A stretch of DNA of 18,042 nucleotides. It comes from Phenylobacterium sp. Lineage in GTDB: Bacteria > Pseudomonadota > Alphaproteobacteria > Caulobacterales > Caulobacteraceae. Under the pieces are notes generated by a model. The model had not been told where the DNA came from, did not search any database, and saw only the letters and a program-made list of their open reading frames with translations. Position 1 is the stretch's first letter. Each line of letters starts with the position of its first letter. The stretch spans positions 1-18,042 of the forward strand of contig JAHUZY010000045.1 of assembly GCA_019264505.1 (NCBI GenBank). The letters run 5' to 3'. Both the position numbers and the translations under genes were made by a program. This document shows, piece by piece, positions 1 to 7,198 of this stretch.

Positions 1-24
1 TTCCAGGCCCTTCTCGACGACTAG
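1..24 (+). CDS. Possible 3' end of an upstream gene (partial)
   Basis: The first 24 bases read in frame 1 as seven codons (FQALLDD) followed by TAG. This could be the end of a rightward gene that is convergent with the dehydrogenase ending at 31. Seven codons are too few to identify a family, and chance is a real alternative. Confidence 0.2.
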   Translation, partial: FQALLDD

Positions 25-30
25 GCTCGC

Positions 31-846
31 CTAGACCAGTTCGGACGGCTTGATCCCCAGCTCCTTGAGCAGGGGCTCGGCATAGTCCACGCGGCCGGTC
101 ATGGACTTCGCATCGGCCTTGGCCAGCTGATAGACGGCCTCGGCGATGAACTCGATGGGCTGCACCCGGTCCTTTGTCTGTTCGTTGATCAGGCCATGCA
201 CGGCGACGCCGGGGGTGTCCACCAGGCCCGGCGAGACCACATTGACCGCGATCCCGTCCCCCTGCACCTCGGAGGCCAGCCCGGTGGTGAACCGCTCCAG
301 GGCGGCCTTGCACAGGCCATAGACCGTGCCGCCGCGGCCGCCGGTATAGGGCTGCTTGGGGTGGATGCCGGCGGGCGAGGAGATGTTGACGATGGAGCCC
401 CAGCCCTTGGCGCGCATGCCGGGCATGACCAGCTGGGTCAGGTGGAAGGGCGCATAGACCTGCACCTCCATCATCAGCTTGAAGCGCTTTTCGGTGAAGT
501 CCTGGACCGGCATGAAATAGGTGATGGCGGCGTTGTTGATCAGGATGTCGATGGGGCCAAAGGCGGCCTCGGCCTCCTCCACCAGCCGTTCGCGCTCAGA
601 GGCCTGGGCGAGGTCGGCCTTGACCAGGACGGCCTCGGCGCCGGCGGCCTTCAGGCGCTCGACCGTATGGGCCAGGGTGCCGGGCAGGCGGCTCTCGCCC
701 TCCTGGGCGGTGCGGGCCGAGACGACGACCTTGGCGCCCTCCATGGCCAGGCGTGCGGCGATGGCCTCGCCGATGCCCCGGCTGGCCCCGGTGACCAGGG
801 CCACCTTTCCCTTCAGGGTTCCGTTCGGATTAATGGTCGCAGACAT
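31..846 (-). CDS. Short-chain dehydrogenase/reductase (SDR), 271 aa
   Basis: NAD(P)-dependent oxidoreductase of the classical SDR family with a Rossmann fold, expected in the cytosol. Visible are the cofactor motif TGASRGIG (19-26), the structural NNAA motif, a Ser in NISSPAG (about 157) and the catalytic pair YGLCK (Y176, K180). The Ser-Tyr spacing is 19 residues, longer than the usual 12-13, because of a Gly-rich insert. A long loop after the second strand (SARTAQEGESRLPGTL) resembles HSDL2-like and citronellal-type SDRs; the substrate cannot be told. The start at 846 was chosen for the GGGAGGA ribosome binding site just upstream; an in-frame ATG at 864 overlaps that site and is less likely. 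That site lies in a perfect hairpin (see 856-885). The gene runs away from rpmJ and stands alone on this strand. Confidence 0.9.
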   Translation of the reverse strand: MSATINPNGTLKGKVALVTGASRGIGEAIAARLAMEGAKVVVSARTAQEGESRLPGTLAHTVERLKAAGAEAVLVKADLAQASERERLVEEAEAAFGPIDILINNAAITYFMPVQDFTEKRFKLMMEVQVYAPFHLTQLVMPGMRAKGWGSIVNISSPAGIHPKQPYTGGRGGTVYGLCKAALERFTTGLASEVQGDGIAVNVVSPGLVDTPGVAVHGLINEQTKDRVQPIEFIAEAVYQLAKADAKSMTGRVDYAEPLLKELGIKPSELV

Positions 847-855
847 AATGAATGA

Positions 856-885
856 TCCTCCCATGACTTTTTTCTTATGGGAGGA
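856..885 (-). promoter_or_regulatory. Hairpin that would cover the SDR ribosome binding site
   Basis: A perfect 9-bp inverted repeat (TCCTCCCAT at 856-864, ATGGGAGGA at 877-885) is separated by 12 bases that are purine-rich in the mRNA. In the leftward mRNA the 3' arm contains the GGGAGGA ribosome binding site of the SDR gene, ten bases before its ATG, and the 5' arm is its exact complement. Seen directly; a role in translational control or as a DNA operator is inference. Confidence 0.5.
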
Positions 886-933
886 AGCCTCGCGCCTTTG
901 GGCCGGGGCCGCAAGCCAGACCGGACGATAGCC

Positions 934-962
934 CCACGCCCCGTTGACTCCACAAGGCGTGG
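934..962. repeat. Inverted repeat over the rpmJ -35 element
   Basis: CCACGCC at 934-940 and GGCGTGG at 956-962 form a perfect 7-bp inverted repeat with a 15-base spacer that contains the TTGACT -35 box. It could be an operator or a chance GC-rich palindrome. Confidence 0.25.
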
Positions 963-972
963 CCCGTATATG
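944..972 (+). promoter_or_regulatory. Housekeeping-type promoter for rpmJ
   Basis: TTGACT at 944-949 and TATATG at 967-972 are separated by exactly 17 bases, which is close to the general bacterial sigma-70 consensus and stands out in this GC-rich DNA. The predicted start near 979-980 gives a leader of about 53 bases before the rpmJ ATG at 1033. A strong promoter suits a ribosomal protein gene. Confidence 0.6.
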
Positions 973-1032
973 CGCCGGCTCTGTTGGTAACCCTCTGAAG
1001 GACGGCGCGCGGCGACGCGCGATGACAAGCTC

Positions 1033-1158
1033 ATGAAGGTCAGAAGCTCGCTGAAGTCGCTGAAGACGCGCCACCGCGACTGCAAGCTCGTTCGCCGCAA
1101 GGGCGTGGTCTACGTCATCAACAAGACGGACCCGCGCTTCAAAGCCAAGCAGGGCTAA
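1033..1158 (+). CDS. rpmJ: 50S ribosomal protein L36, zinc-less (C-) form, 41 aa
   Basis: A small basic protein of the large ribosomal subunit, beginning [17 protein letters not shown] and ending DPRFKAKQG. The fold signature [12 protein letters not shown] is clear. The zinc-binding form of L36 carries three Cys and one His; here only one Cys remains (C17), the His position is Phe, and the others are replaced, so this is the metal-free version that alphaproteobacteria commonly use as their only L36. The 41-residue length is normal for that form. A good promoter lies at 944-972. The HAD hydrolase starts 19 bases after the stop, so the two are probably cotranscribed. The gene is short enough to be missed by automated callers. 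Confidence 0.93.
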   Translation: MKVRSSLKSLKTRHRDCKLVRRKGVVYVINKTDPRFKAKQG

Positions 1159-1177
1159 GCGCGGCCGGCGCCCGGAG

Positions 1178-1780
1178 ATGCCCAAGGCGGTTCTCTGGGA
1201 TATCGGCAATGTCGTGGTCCGCTGGGATCCACGCACGCTCTATGCGAAGATCTTTCAGGAACCGGCCGAACTGGACCGGTTCCTTTCGCATGTCTGCACC
1301 ATGGTCTGGCACGTGAACCACGACCTGGGCGTCACCTTCGCGGAAAACCGCAAAGGCCTGATCGAGCGCTTTCCCGAGTACGAGGCCGAGATCCTCGCCT
1401 GGGAGAGCCGGTGGTGGGAGATGTTCTCCGGAACGATTCCTGAGACCGAGGCCGCCATCGAGGCCCTGAACGCGGCTGGCGTGCCGCAGTTTGGCCTGAC
1501 CAACATGTCCCACGAGGTGTTCGACGGGGTCATCGCCATGAGCCCGGCCTTTGCGCGCCTGGAGGGCTATGTGGTTTCGGCCGAGGAAAAGCTGATCAAG
1601 CCTGATCCGCGCATCTACGCCATCGCCTGCGAGCGGTTCGGCCATGCGCCCGGCGACATCCTGTTCGTGGACGACAGCGCGGCCAATATCGCCGCGGCGA
1701 AGGCCTTCGGCCTGCAGACCCACCATTTCACCGACCCGGCCGCCCTGCGCCCGGCCCTTGAGGCCCACGGGCTGCTCTGA
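1178..1780 (+). CDS. HAD-superfamily hydrolase (YihX-like), 200 aa
   Basis: Phosphatase-type haloacid dehalogenase superfamily protein. All four HAD motifs are visible: motif I WDIGNVVV with nucleophile D8, motif II LTN with T108, motif III lysine K141 in LIKPDP, and motif IV FVDDS with D165 and D166. The residue two after the nucleophile is Gly rather than the usual Asp; this DxG form is typical of the YihX (glucose-1-phosphate phosphatase) and epoxide-hydrolase N-domain branch (known family feature). The alpha-helical cap is inserted between motifs I and II. GGAG just before the ATG supports the start. It follows rpmJ by 19 bases. The substrate is unknown; a sugar phosphate is a reasonable guess only. 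Confidence 0.85.
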   Translation: MPKAVLWDIGNVVVRWDPRTLYAKIFQEPAELDRFLSHVCTMVWHVNHDLGVTFAENRKGLIERFPEYEAEILAWESRWWEMFSGTIPETEAAIEALNAAGVPQFGLTNMSHEVFDGVIAMSPAFARLEGYVVSAEEKLIKPDPRIYAIACERFGHAPGDILFVDDSAANIAAAKAFGLQTHHFTDPAALRPALEAHGLL

Positions 1781-1890
1781 GGACCTGCGTCCTGCGGCCC
1801 CAAACCGGCCTCTGACGGATTTCGTTCGGCGCGGATGCGCGGTAGGGTCCGCCGCTTCAAACCACCCTCGACTCGGAAGACGCGTTTCCC

Positions 1891-2157
1891 ATGGCTGACG
1901 ACAGCGCCCACCTCGACATCCTCAACACCACCGCCCAGGGGCAGCTGAAGAGCATCATCGAGCGCATCGAGCGCCTGGAGCTGGAAAAGTCCGAGGTCGC
2001 CGAACAGATCAAGGAAGTCTTCGCCGAGGCCAAGGGCAACGGCTTCGACGTCAAGGTGCTGCGCAAGGTGGTCCGCCTGCGCAAACAGGACCGCGCCAAG
2101 CGGCAGGAGGAAGAGGCCATCCTCGACCTCTATCTCTCGGCGCTCGGAGAGATTTGA
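1891..2157 (+). CDS. gapR: GapR, DUF2312 nucleoid-associated protein, 88 aa
   Basis: Small helical DNA-binding protein, very close to Caulobacter GapR as I recall it: [20 protein letters not shown], then a coiled-coil segment, then [20 protein letters not shown] and [19 protein letters not shown]. In Caulobacter, GapR is an essential nucleoid-associated protein that binds AT-rich, overtwisted DNA and aids replication and topoisomerase function (established knowledge). Residues 12-50 look like the long helix used for dimerisation, and the [10 protein letters not shown] stretch supplies basic contacts. The upstream ribosome binding site is weak (GGAAG 13 bases before the ATG). The stop overlaps the TTG start of the next gene. 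TacA lies close by, as I recall it does in Caulobacter. Confidence 0.95.
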   Translation: MADDSAHLDILNTTAQGQLKSIIERIERLELEKSEVAEQIKEVFAEAKGNGFDVKVLRKVVRLRKQDRAKRQEEEAILDLYLSALGEI

Positions 2158-2471
2158 AGCGCAAGGCTCCCCCAGATCCAAGGGCCCAGGCCAAGCGGGC
2201 CGCGCTGAACGCGCTCAAGCGCGCCCGGCGTGAGGCCGCGCGCACCGGCGTGGAGCTCTCCGAATGGGAGGGCGAATTCCTGGGCTCGGTGGAAGATCGG
2301 GTGAAGACCTACGGTCGGGCCTTCGGCGACCCCGAAAAGGGCGCGCCGGGCCAGGCGCTCTCAGCCCTGCAGCACCGCAAGCTCAAGGAAATCTCGGCCA
2401 AGGCCAAGGGCGAGAAAAAGCCCATGGTCAGGCGGGGCTTTGGCCGAAAGCCGCCTGAGACTGACGATTAG
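2154..2471 (+). CDS. Small basic hypothetical protein coupled to gapR, 105 aa
   Basis: I do not recognise a named family. The N-terminal third is very basic ([19 protein letters not shown], then KRARREAAR) and helical in character. The middle [20 protein letters not shown] looks like a folded, conserved core, and the tail is again basic ([18 protein letters not shown]). No membrane segment or signal peptide is visible. The start is a TTG at 2154 inside the sequence TTGA, so it overlaps the gapR stop by four bases; GGAGAG lies just upstream in the gapR coding end. That arrangement points to translational coupling. The lysine and arginine content suggests a nucleic-acid binding partner of GapR, which is inference only. 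Confidence 0.75.
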   Translation: MKRKAPPDPRAQAKRAALNALKRARREAARTGVELSEWEGEFLGSVEDRVKTYGRAFGDPEKGAPGQALSALQHRKLKEISAKAKGEKKPMVRRGFGRKPPETDD

Positions 2472-2513
2472 CGCCGAGATCTTCCTCGCCGCCGGCGCGT
2501 CCATCCCCACCGC

Positions 2514-2600
2514 CGTCATCCTGGGCCTTGTGCCCAGGATCCCTCTCGACGCTTGCGCCTGCCCTCGACAGGGATGCTCGCCACATGGGCGAGCATGACG
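2514..2600. repeat. Cloverleaf-like palindromic intergenic element
   Basis: Four nested inverted repeats occupy 87 bases. The outer stem is CGTCAT (2514-2519) with ATGACG (2595-2600). Arm 1 is ATCCTGGGC (2518-2526) with GCCCAGGAT (2532-2540). The centre arm pairs 2539-2549 with 2565-2575, ten of eleven positions. Arm 3 is ATGCTCGCC (2574-2582) with GGCGAGCAT (2588-2596). Arms 1 and 3 are inverted relative to each other and both begin with the same CGTCAT end. It sits between two convergent genes and could also end transcription in both directions. It resembles dispersed REP- or MITE-like palindromes of alphaproteobacterial genomes. Confidence 0.6.
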
Positions 2601-2605
2601 AGAGC

Positions 2606-2648
2606 GGGGATGAGGAGATCGGGGATGTCGGGATCGGGGGTTTCGGGG
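2606..2648 (+). repeat. G-rich tract with quadruplex-type spacing
   Basis: Five runs of three to five G occur at 2606-2609, 2621-2624, 2630-2632, 2636-2640 and 2645-2648. The last four are separated by loops of 5, 3 and 4 bases, which fits the standard G-quadruplex pattern. The tract also looks like a degenerate repeat of CGGGGAT. It lies in the convergent gap, next to the tacA stop codon. Confidence 0.3.
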
Positions 2649-2656
2649 CTCAGCCT

Positions 2657-4144
2657 TCAGGCCGCTTCGGTCTCGCCGTCTTCGGCGCCGCCGATCACCC
2701 CGTCCAGGCCCTGTTCGCGGACCTTGCGGTAGAGGGTGGAGCGGCCGATCCCTAAGCGCCGGGCGACCTCGCTCATGTGGCCGGCATAAATTTCGATGGC
2801 CAGCTGGATCAGGTCCCGCTCGATGTCCTCCAGCGTGCGCAGATGGCCGCGCTCATCCAGAATCCGCACCGGCGCGTCCTTGGGCAGTTCGGCCATCAGT
2901 TCGCGGGCGGCCTGGGGCGAGATGGCCGCGGCGGCCAGGGGGGCGGGCTCGGCCTCCGGCGGCGGCGCGACCACCCCGGAGATGGCCGGGAAGTCGAAGG
3001 GCTGCAGATAGGGCGAGTCCGACAGGACGATGGCCCGATAGACCGCGTTCTCCAGCTGGCGGACATTGCCTGGCCAGTCGTGGGTCAGCAGGTGCTGCAG
3101 GGTCTCGGGCGCGCAGCCCACCACCTTCTTGCCCTCCTCCACATTGAAGCGGCGGATGAAGTGCTCAACCAGGGCCGGGATGTCGTCCTTGCGCTCGCGC
3201 AGGGCCGGCGCCTCGATCGGGAAGACGTTGAGGCGATAGAACAGATCCTCGCGGAACCGCCCTTCGGCCACGGCCAGGGACAGGTCGCGATTGGTGGCCG
3301 AGACAATGCGCACATCGACCTTCACCGAGCGCTTTGACCCCACGGGATCGATCTCGCTCTCCTGCAGGGCGCGCAGCAGCTTGACCTGCATGTCCAGCGG
3401 CAGTTCGCCCACCTCGTCGAGGAACAGGGTGCCGCCATTGGCCTCCTGGAACTTGCCCAGATGCTTGTCCGTGGCGCCGGTGAAGCTGCCCTTTTCGTGG
3501 CCGAACAGGATGGATTCCACCAGGTTCTCGGGCAGGGCGCCGCAGTTCACGGCGACGAAGGGCTTGCCGGCTCGGTCCGAAGCGCCGTGCAGGGCCCGGG
3601 CGATGACCTCCTTGCCGACGCCGCTTTCCCCGGTGATCAGGATCGGGATGGTCGACTTGGCCGCCCGCTCGCCCATCCGCTTGACCAGGGTCATCGGAGC
3701 TGACGACCCCACCATGTCGGCGAAGGTGAAGCGGCCGGTCTTGTGCTTTTTCAGGCGGTCCACCTCGCCGCGCAGGTCGCCCATGGAGAGCGCATTGCGG
3801 ATGGAGACGATGATCCGTTCCGGGCTGGCCGGCTTGACGAAGAAGTCGCAGGCGCCGGCCTGCATGGCCTGGACCACCGTGTCGATACTGCCCTGGGCCG
3901 TGACCACGATCACCGGCTGATGGAAGCCGCGGGCGCGCATCTCCTTCAGGGTGTCCTGGCCCGAAAGGCGGGGCATGACCAGGTCCAGCAGGATCAGGTC
4001 GACCCGGGCGCCGGCCATCAGATGGGCGATGGCCGCATCGCCGGACTCGGCATGCGCCACAGCGAAGCCTTCGCGCTCCAGGACGGCCTGGATCAGCCTG
4101 CGCTGGGTCGGATCATCATCGACGACAAGGACCATCTTGGTCAT
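2657..4144 (-). CDS. tacA: TacA-type sigma-54 response regulator (NtrC family), 495 aa
   Basis: Transcription activator with three domains. The receiver (1-120) has acidic pocket D9-D11, phosphoacceptor D54 in LLDLVMP, T82 and K104. The AAA+ sigma-54 activator domain has Walker A GESGVGKE (172-179), the sigma-54 contact loop GSFTGA (219-224) and Walker B LFLDE (D243, E244). A Fis-type helix-turn-helix lies near 457-479. In Caulobacter, TacA is phosphorylated on D54 through the ShpA relay and switches on stalk genes (established knowledge); matching D54 and proximity to gapR support orthology. The C-terminus ends EAA, a hydrophobic tail of the sort ClpXP recognises. No histidine kinase is adjacent. 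The start at 4144 is supported by AGGTGG upstream; a GTG at 4174 lies too close to its own GGAGAG. Confidence 0.85.
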   Translation of the reverse strand: MTKMVLVVDDDPTQRRLIQAVLEREGFAVAHAESGDAAIAHLMAGARVDLILLDLVMPRLSGQDTLKEMRARGFHQPVIVVTAQGSIDTVVQAMQAGACDFFVKPASPERIIVSIRNALSMGDLRGEVDRLKKHKTGRFTFADMVGSSAPMTLVKRMGERAAKSTIPILITGESGVGKEVIARALHGASDRAGKPFVAVNCGALPENLVESILFGHEKGSFTGATDKHLGKFQEANGGTLFLDEVGELPLDMQVKLLRALQESEIDPVGSKRSVKVDVRIVSATNRDLSLAVAEGRFREDLFYRLNVFPIEAPALRERKDDIPALVEHFIRRFNVEEGKKVVGCAPETLQHLLTHDWPGNVRQLENAVYRAIVLSDSPYLQPFDFPAISGVVAPPPEAEPAPLAAAAISPQAARELMAELPKDAPVRILDERGHLRTLEDIERDLIQLAIEIYAGHMSEVARRLGIGRSTLYRKVREQGLDGVIGGAEDGETEAA

Positions 4145-4240
4145 TTGAAGACACCACCTGTACCGGACGCCCACCTCTCCGGGCGGGGCTCATTTGTCAC
4201 GGATTGATACAGGTCGCCGGTAAAGGCGGGGTTTCGCAGA

Positions 4241-4258
4241 CCTGAGTCAGGGGTTAAC
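4241..4258. promoter_or_regulatory. Small palindromes in the tacA divergent region
   Basis: CCTGA-G-TCAGG (4241-4251) is followed directly by GTTAAC (4253-4258). They lie between tacA (-) and the membrane protein gene (+). GTTAAC contains a TTAA half of the CtrA box on both strands, but no second TTAA occurs at the required seven-base spacing. Only the symmetry is seen; a regulatory role is a guess. Confidence 0.2.
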
Positions 4259-4321
4259 GGCGAAGGCTTGACCATGGGCCGGCGCGGGTCCCTGATGAGC
4301 CTCCCTGGGGAGGGACCGATC

Positions 4322-4975
4322 ATGTTCGTGGGCCATTACGCCGCCGCTATCGCCGCCAAGGCGGTCGAACCCCGCGGGCCGCTCTGGGTCTATGCGCTCG
4401 CCGCTCAGCTGGTGGATGTGGGCTGGGGCGCTCTGATCATCACCGGGGTGGAGCGATTCTCCGTCGATCCGGACCTGCCGGGCAGCGCCCTGGTGCTCGA
4501 GCACATGCCCTATACCCATTCCCTGCCCGCCGCGGCCGGATGGTCTGTGCTGGGCGCCCTCGCCGCGCGGCTCGTCCTGCGCCTGCCCTGGGCGGCGGCG
4601 GTGATGGTGGGGGCTGTGGTTTTTTCCCACTGGCTGCTGGATTTCCTGGTCCACCGTCCAGACCTCGCCCTGTGGTTCGGCGGGCCCAAGGTGGGGCTTG
4701 GCCTGTGGGACTATCCCGTGCCGGAACAGGCCGTCGAGATCGGCCTGATCGCCATGGCCGGCGCGGCCTGGGCCTGGAGCCGCGGCCGTCAGGGTCTGGG
4801 TCCGGTTTCCGCCCCGGCCTTTATCGGCTTCCTCGTCGCCCTGCAGATCACCGCCATGCTGCTGCCGGCCGATGGAAACCCGGTGGGGACAGGCGTCTCG
4901 GCCATCGGCGCCTTCCTCGCCGTGACCCTGGCGGCGGCCTTCGCCGACCGGCCGGTCCGCAGGTCATCCCACTAA
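4322..4975 (+). CDS. YdjM/DUF457-like membrane protein, possible metal-dependent hydrolase, 217 aa
   Basis: Multi-pass inner-membrane protein with about five or six hydrophobic segments. Conserved polar residues are spaced like the membrane-bound metal-dependent hydrolase family (YdjM, DUF457): GHYAAAIAAK at the N-terminus, QLVDVGWG, HMPYTHSLPAA, and FSHWLLDFLVHR. The His and Asp residues in these motifs would form the metal site (family knowledge). The start at 4322 was chosen because a strong GGGGAGGGA lies upstream; an in-frame TTG at 4268 would add 18 residues without a good ribosome site. TTGACC at 4268-4273 may instead be a -35 box, although the matching -10 (CCTGAT at 4291) is weak. 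The biological role is unknown. Confidence 0.7.
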   Translation: MFVGHYAAAIAAKAVEPRGPLWVYALAAQLVDVGWGALIITGVERFSVDPDLPGSALVLEHMPYTHSLPAAAGWSVLGALAARLVLRLPWAAAVMVGAVVFSHWLLDFLVHRPDLALWFGGPKVGLGLWDYPVPEQAVEIGLIAMAGAAWAWSRGRQGLGPVSAPAFIGFLVALQITAMLLPADGNPVGTGVSAIGAFLAVTLAAAFADRPVRRSSH

Positions 4976-4983
4976 GGCCAGGA

Positions 4984-5011
4984 TTGCCGGACCGCCCGAG
5001 GGGGCCATACT
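4984..5011 (+). promoter_or_regulatory. Candidate promoter of the quinohemoprotein dehydrogenase
   Basis: TTGCCG at 4984-4989 and CATACT at 5006-5011 are 16 bases apart, each matching four of six consensus positions. The site lies in the 81-base gap before the dehydrogenase and would give a leader of about 40 bases. Moderate to weak. Confidence 0.3.
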
Positions 5012-5056
5012 GAATCTCAAAAGGCCGGACACACGGCCAGGCCGGGGAGGGCCGCC

Positions 5057-7168
5057 ATGAAAACCAAGTTCACCCTGATCGCCCTCGCCTGCGCCGGCCT
5101 GCTCAGCGCCTGCCAGGAGGGGGGCGGCGCCAAGGACGTGGATCAGGCCCGCCTGGAAGCCGCCGAGACCAACGCCGAATGGCTTTCCTATGGCCGGTCC
5201 TATTCCGAACAGCGGTTCAGCCCGCTCACCCAGATCAACACGGAGTCGGTGGGGGAGCTGGGCCTGGCCTGGTCCTATGAATTCGACACCGACCGCGGCC
5301 AGGAGGCGACGCCGATCATCAAGGACGGCGTGCTCTACACCACCACGGCCTGGTCCAAGGTCTATGCCTTCGATGCGGCCACAGGCGCGCTGAAATGGTC
5401 CTATGACCCCAAGGTGGCCGGCGAAAAGGCCTTCGACGCCTGCTGCGACGTGGTCAATCGCGGGGTCGCCGTCTGGGGCGGCAAGGTCTATGTGGGCGCC
5501 CTCGATGGCCGCCTGATCGCGCTGGACGCGGCCACCGGCGCAGAGGCCTGGTCGGTTCAGACCACCGACACCGCCAAGCCCTACACCATCACCGGCGCCC
5601 CGCGGGTCATCAAGGGCAAGGTGCTGATCGGCAATGGCGGCGCGGAATACGGCGTGCGCGGCTATCTGTCGGCCTATGACGCCGAAACCGGCGCCATGAT
5701 CTGGCGGTTCTTCACCGCCCCCAATCCCGACGGCCAGCCCGATGGCGCGGCGTCTGACGCCATCCTGGCGGAAAAGGCGGCCGGCACCTGGTTTGGCGAA
5801 GGCTGGAAGGCCACCGGCGGCGGCGCCACGGTCTGGGACTCCATGGCCTATGATCCCAAGCTCGACCTGCTCTATGTGGGGGTCGGCAACGGCACGCCCT
5901 GGAACCACGAGAAGCGCTCGGACGGGAAGGGCGACAACCTCTTCGTCTCCTCCATCCTGGCGCTCAAGCCCGACACCGGCCAGTACGTCTGGCACTATCA
6001 GACCACGCCGGGCGAGAGCTGGGACTATACCGCCACCCAGCACATCATCCTGTCGGACCTGACCATCGAGGGTCAGGCCCGCCAGGTGCTGATGCAGGCG
6101 CCCAAGAACGGCTTCTTCTATGTGCTGGACCGGGCCACGGGCGAGCTGATCTCGGCTGAGCCCTATGTGCCGATCACCTGGGCTACCGGCGTCGACAAGG
6201 CCACGGGACGACCCATCGAGGCGCCGGGCGCCCGCTATCGCGAGGCGCCCTCACTCCAGATTCCTGCGCCGTTCGGGGCCCACAACTGGCATCCCATGGC
6301 CTTCAATCCGCAGACGGGGCTGGTCTATATCCCGGCCCAGGTGGTGCCCTTCGCCTATGTGAACGACGCCAATTATCGCCATCAGCCCGGCGCCTGGAAT
6401 GTCGGCACCGACTTCCTGGCCAACGCCCTGCCCGATGACGCCGCCCAGCTGGCGGGTCTGAAGGCCATGGTGAAGGGACAGCTGATCGCCTGGGATCCGG
6501 TGGCTCAGAAGGCCCGCTGGACCGTCGAACATCCCTTCTTCTGGAACGCCGGCGTCCTGACCACGGCCGGGGGGCTGGTCTTCCAAGGGGCCGCCGAGGG
6601 GACCTTCTCGGCCTATGACGCGGCCACCGGCGCCAAGCTCTGGTCCTATGAGACCGTGAACGGGGTGATCGCTCCGCCCTCCACCTATGAGATCGACGGC
6701 GAGCAGTATGTGGCCCTGATGGTCGGCTATGGCGGCGCCGGCGCCCTGTCTTCGCCCGCCCTCTTGCCCGACCGCTCGCGCCTGCCGGGCCGTCTGCTGG
6801 TCTTCAAGCTGGGAGGGACCGCCACCGCGCCGGCCTATGACCTTCCCGAGGTCGAGCCCCTCGACCTTGCGGGTGTGAGCTCTCGGGGGAACGCCCGGGC
6901 GGGCTTTGCGAGCTTCCAGCAGTATTGCCAGGTCTGCCATGGGGCCAACGCCTCGGGCCGCTACCTGCCGGACCTGAAACGCTCGCAGATACTGCTGTCG
7001 GCGGAGAACTGGTCGTCGGTGGTCATCGACGGGGCCCTGGCGCCCCGGGGCATGGCCAGCTTCTCCCGTTTCCTGTCGCCCACCGAGGCCGAGAACATCC
7101 GCGCCTATGTGCTGGCCGAGGCTCGGAAGGGGCCGACCCCGTCCCTGGCTGTGGCTGGAGCGAAATAG
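5057..7168 (+). CDS. PQQ- and heme c-containing alcohol dehydrogenase (quinohemoprotein), lipoprotein, 703 aa
   Basis: Periplasmic type II quinoprotein dehydrogenase that oxidises alcohols with pyrroloquinoline quinone and passes electrons through a fused cytochrome c domain. Visible are the adjacent cysteines C129-C130 that make the disulfide ring over PQQ, calcium/PQQ residues E197 (GGAEYGVRG) and N278 (GNGTPWN), catalytic D323 in ESWDYTATQ, beta-propeller tryptophan motifs such as DAATGAxxW, and a C-terminal heme site CQVCH (C624, C627, H628) with probable axial M666. Length is normal for the class. The N-terminus is a lipobox signal, LLSAC with Cys19, so the enzyme is probably membrane-anchored, unlike the soluble secreted type. 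GGGGAGGG precedes the ATG. No PQQ synthesis or partner cytochrome gene is in the window. The substrate is unknown. Confidence 0.93.
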   Translation: MKTKFTLIALACAGLLSACQEGGGAKDVDQARLEAAETNAEWLSYGRSYSEQRFSPLTQINTESVGELGLAWSYEFDTDRGQEATPIIKDGVLYTTTAWSKVYAFDAATGALKWSYDPKVAGEKAFDACCDVVNRGVAVWGGKVYVGALDGRLIALDAATGAEAWSVQTTDTAKPYTITGAPRVIKGKVLIGNGGAEYGVRGYLSAYDAETGAMIWRFFTAPNPDGQPDGAASDAILAEKAAGTWFGEGWKATGGGATVWDSMAYDPKLDLLYVGVGNGTPWNHEKRSDGKGDNLFVSSILALKPDTGQYVWHYQTTPGESWDYTATQHIILSDLTIEGQARQVLMQAPKNGFFYVLDRATGELISAEPYVPITWATGVDKATGRPIEAPGARYREAPSLQIPAPFGAHNWHPMAFNPQTGLVYIPAQVVPFAYVNDANYRHQPGAWNVGTDFLANALPDDAAQLAGLKAMVKGQLIAWDPVAQKARWTVEHPFFWNAGVLTTAGGLVFQGAAEGTFSAYDAATGAKLWSYETVNGVIAPPSTYEIDGEQYVALMVGYGGAGALSSPALLPDRSRLPGRLLVFKLGGTATAPAYDLPEVEPLDLAGVSSRGNARAGFASFQQYCQVCHGANASGRYLPDLKRSQILLSAENWSSVVIDGALAPRGMASFSRFLSPTEAENIRAYVLAEARKGPTPSLAVAGAK

Positions 7169-7198
7169 GGGCCGACGAGGGATCGCCTTGGCTGGCGC

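Noticed and set aside
934..962. Zur operator controlling rpmJ
   Set aside because: Zinc-less L36 paralogs are Zur-controlled in some bacteria, but alphaproteobacteria usually have this form alone, and the repeat here is GC-rich, unlike AT-rich Zur boxes.
4253..4258. CtrA binding box (TTAA-N7-TTAA) in the tacA promoter region
   Set aside because: Only one TTAA half is present; nothing resembling the second half is at the required spacing on either strand.
4268..4321. TTG at 4268 as the start of the YdjM-like protein
   Set aside because: No ribosome site lies before it, while GGGGAGGGA stands before the ATG at 4322, and the family begins close to the GHY motif.
4964..6043. A 359-codon leftward frame opposite the quinohemoprotein dehydrogenase
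   Set aside because: No domain; fully overlapped by an authentic enzyme gene with signal peptide and cofactor motifs.
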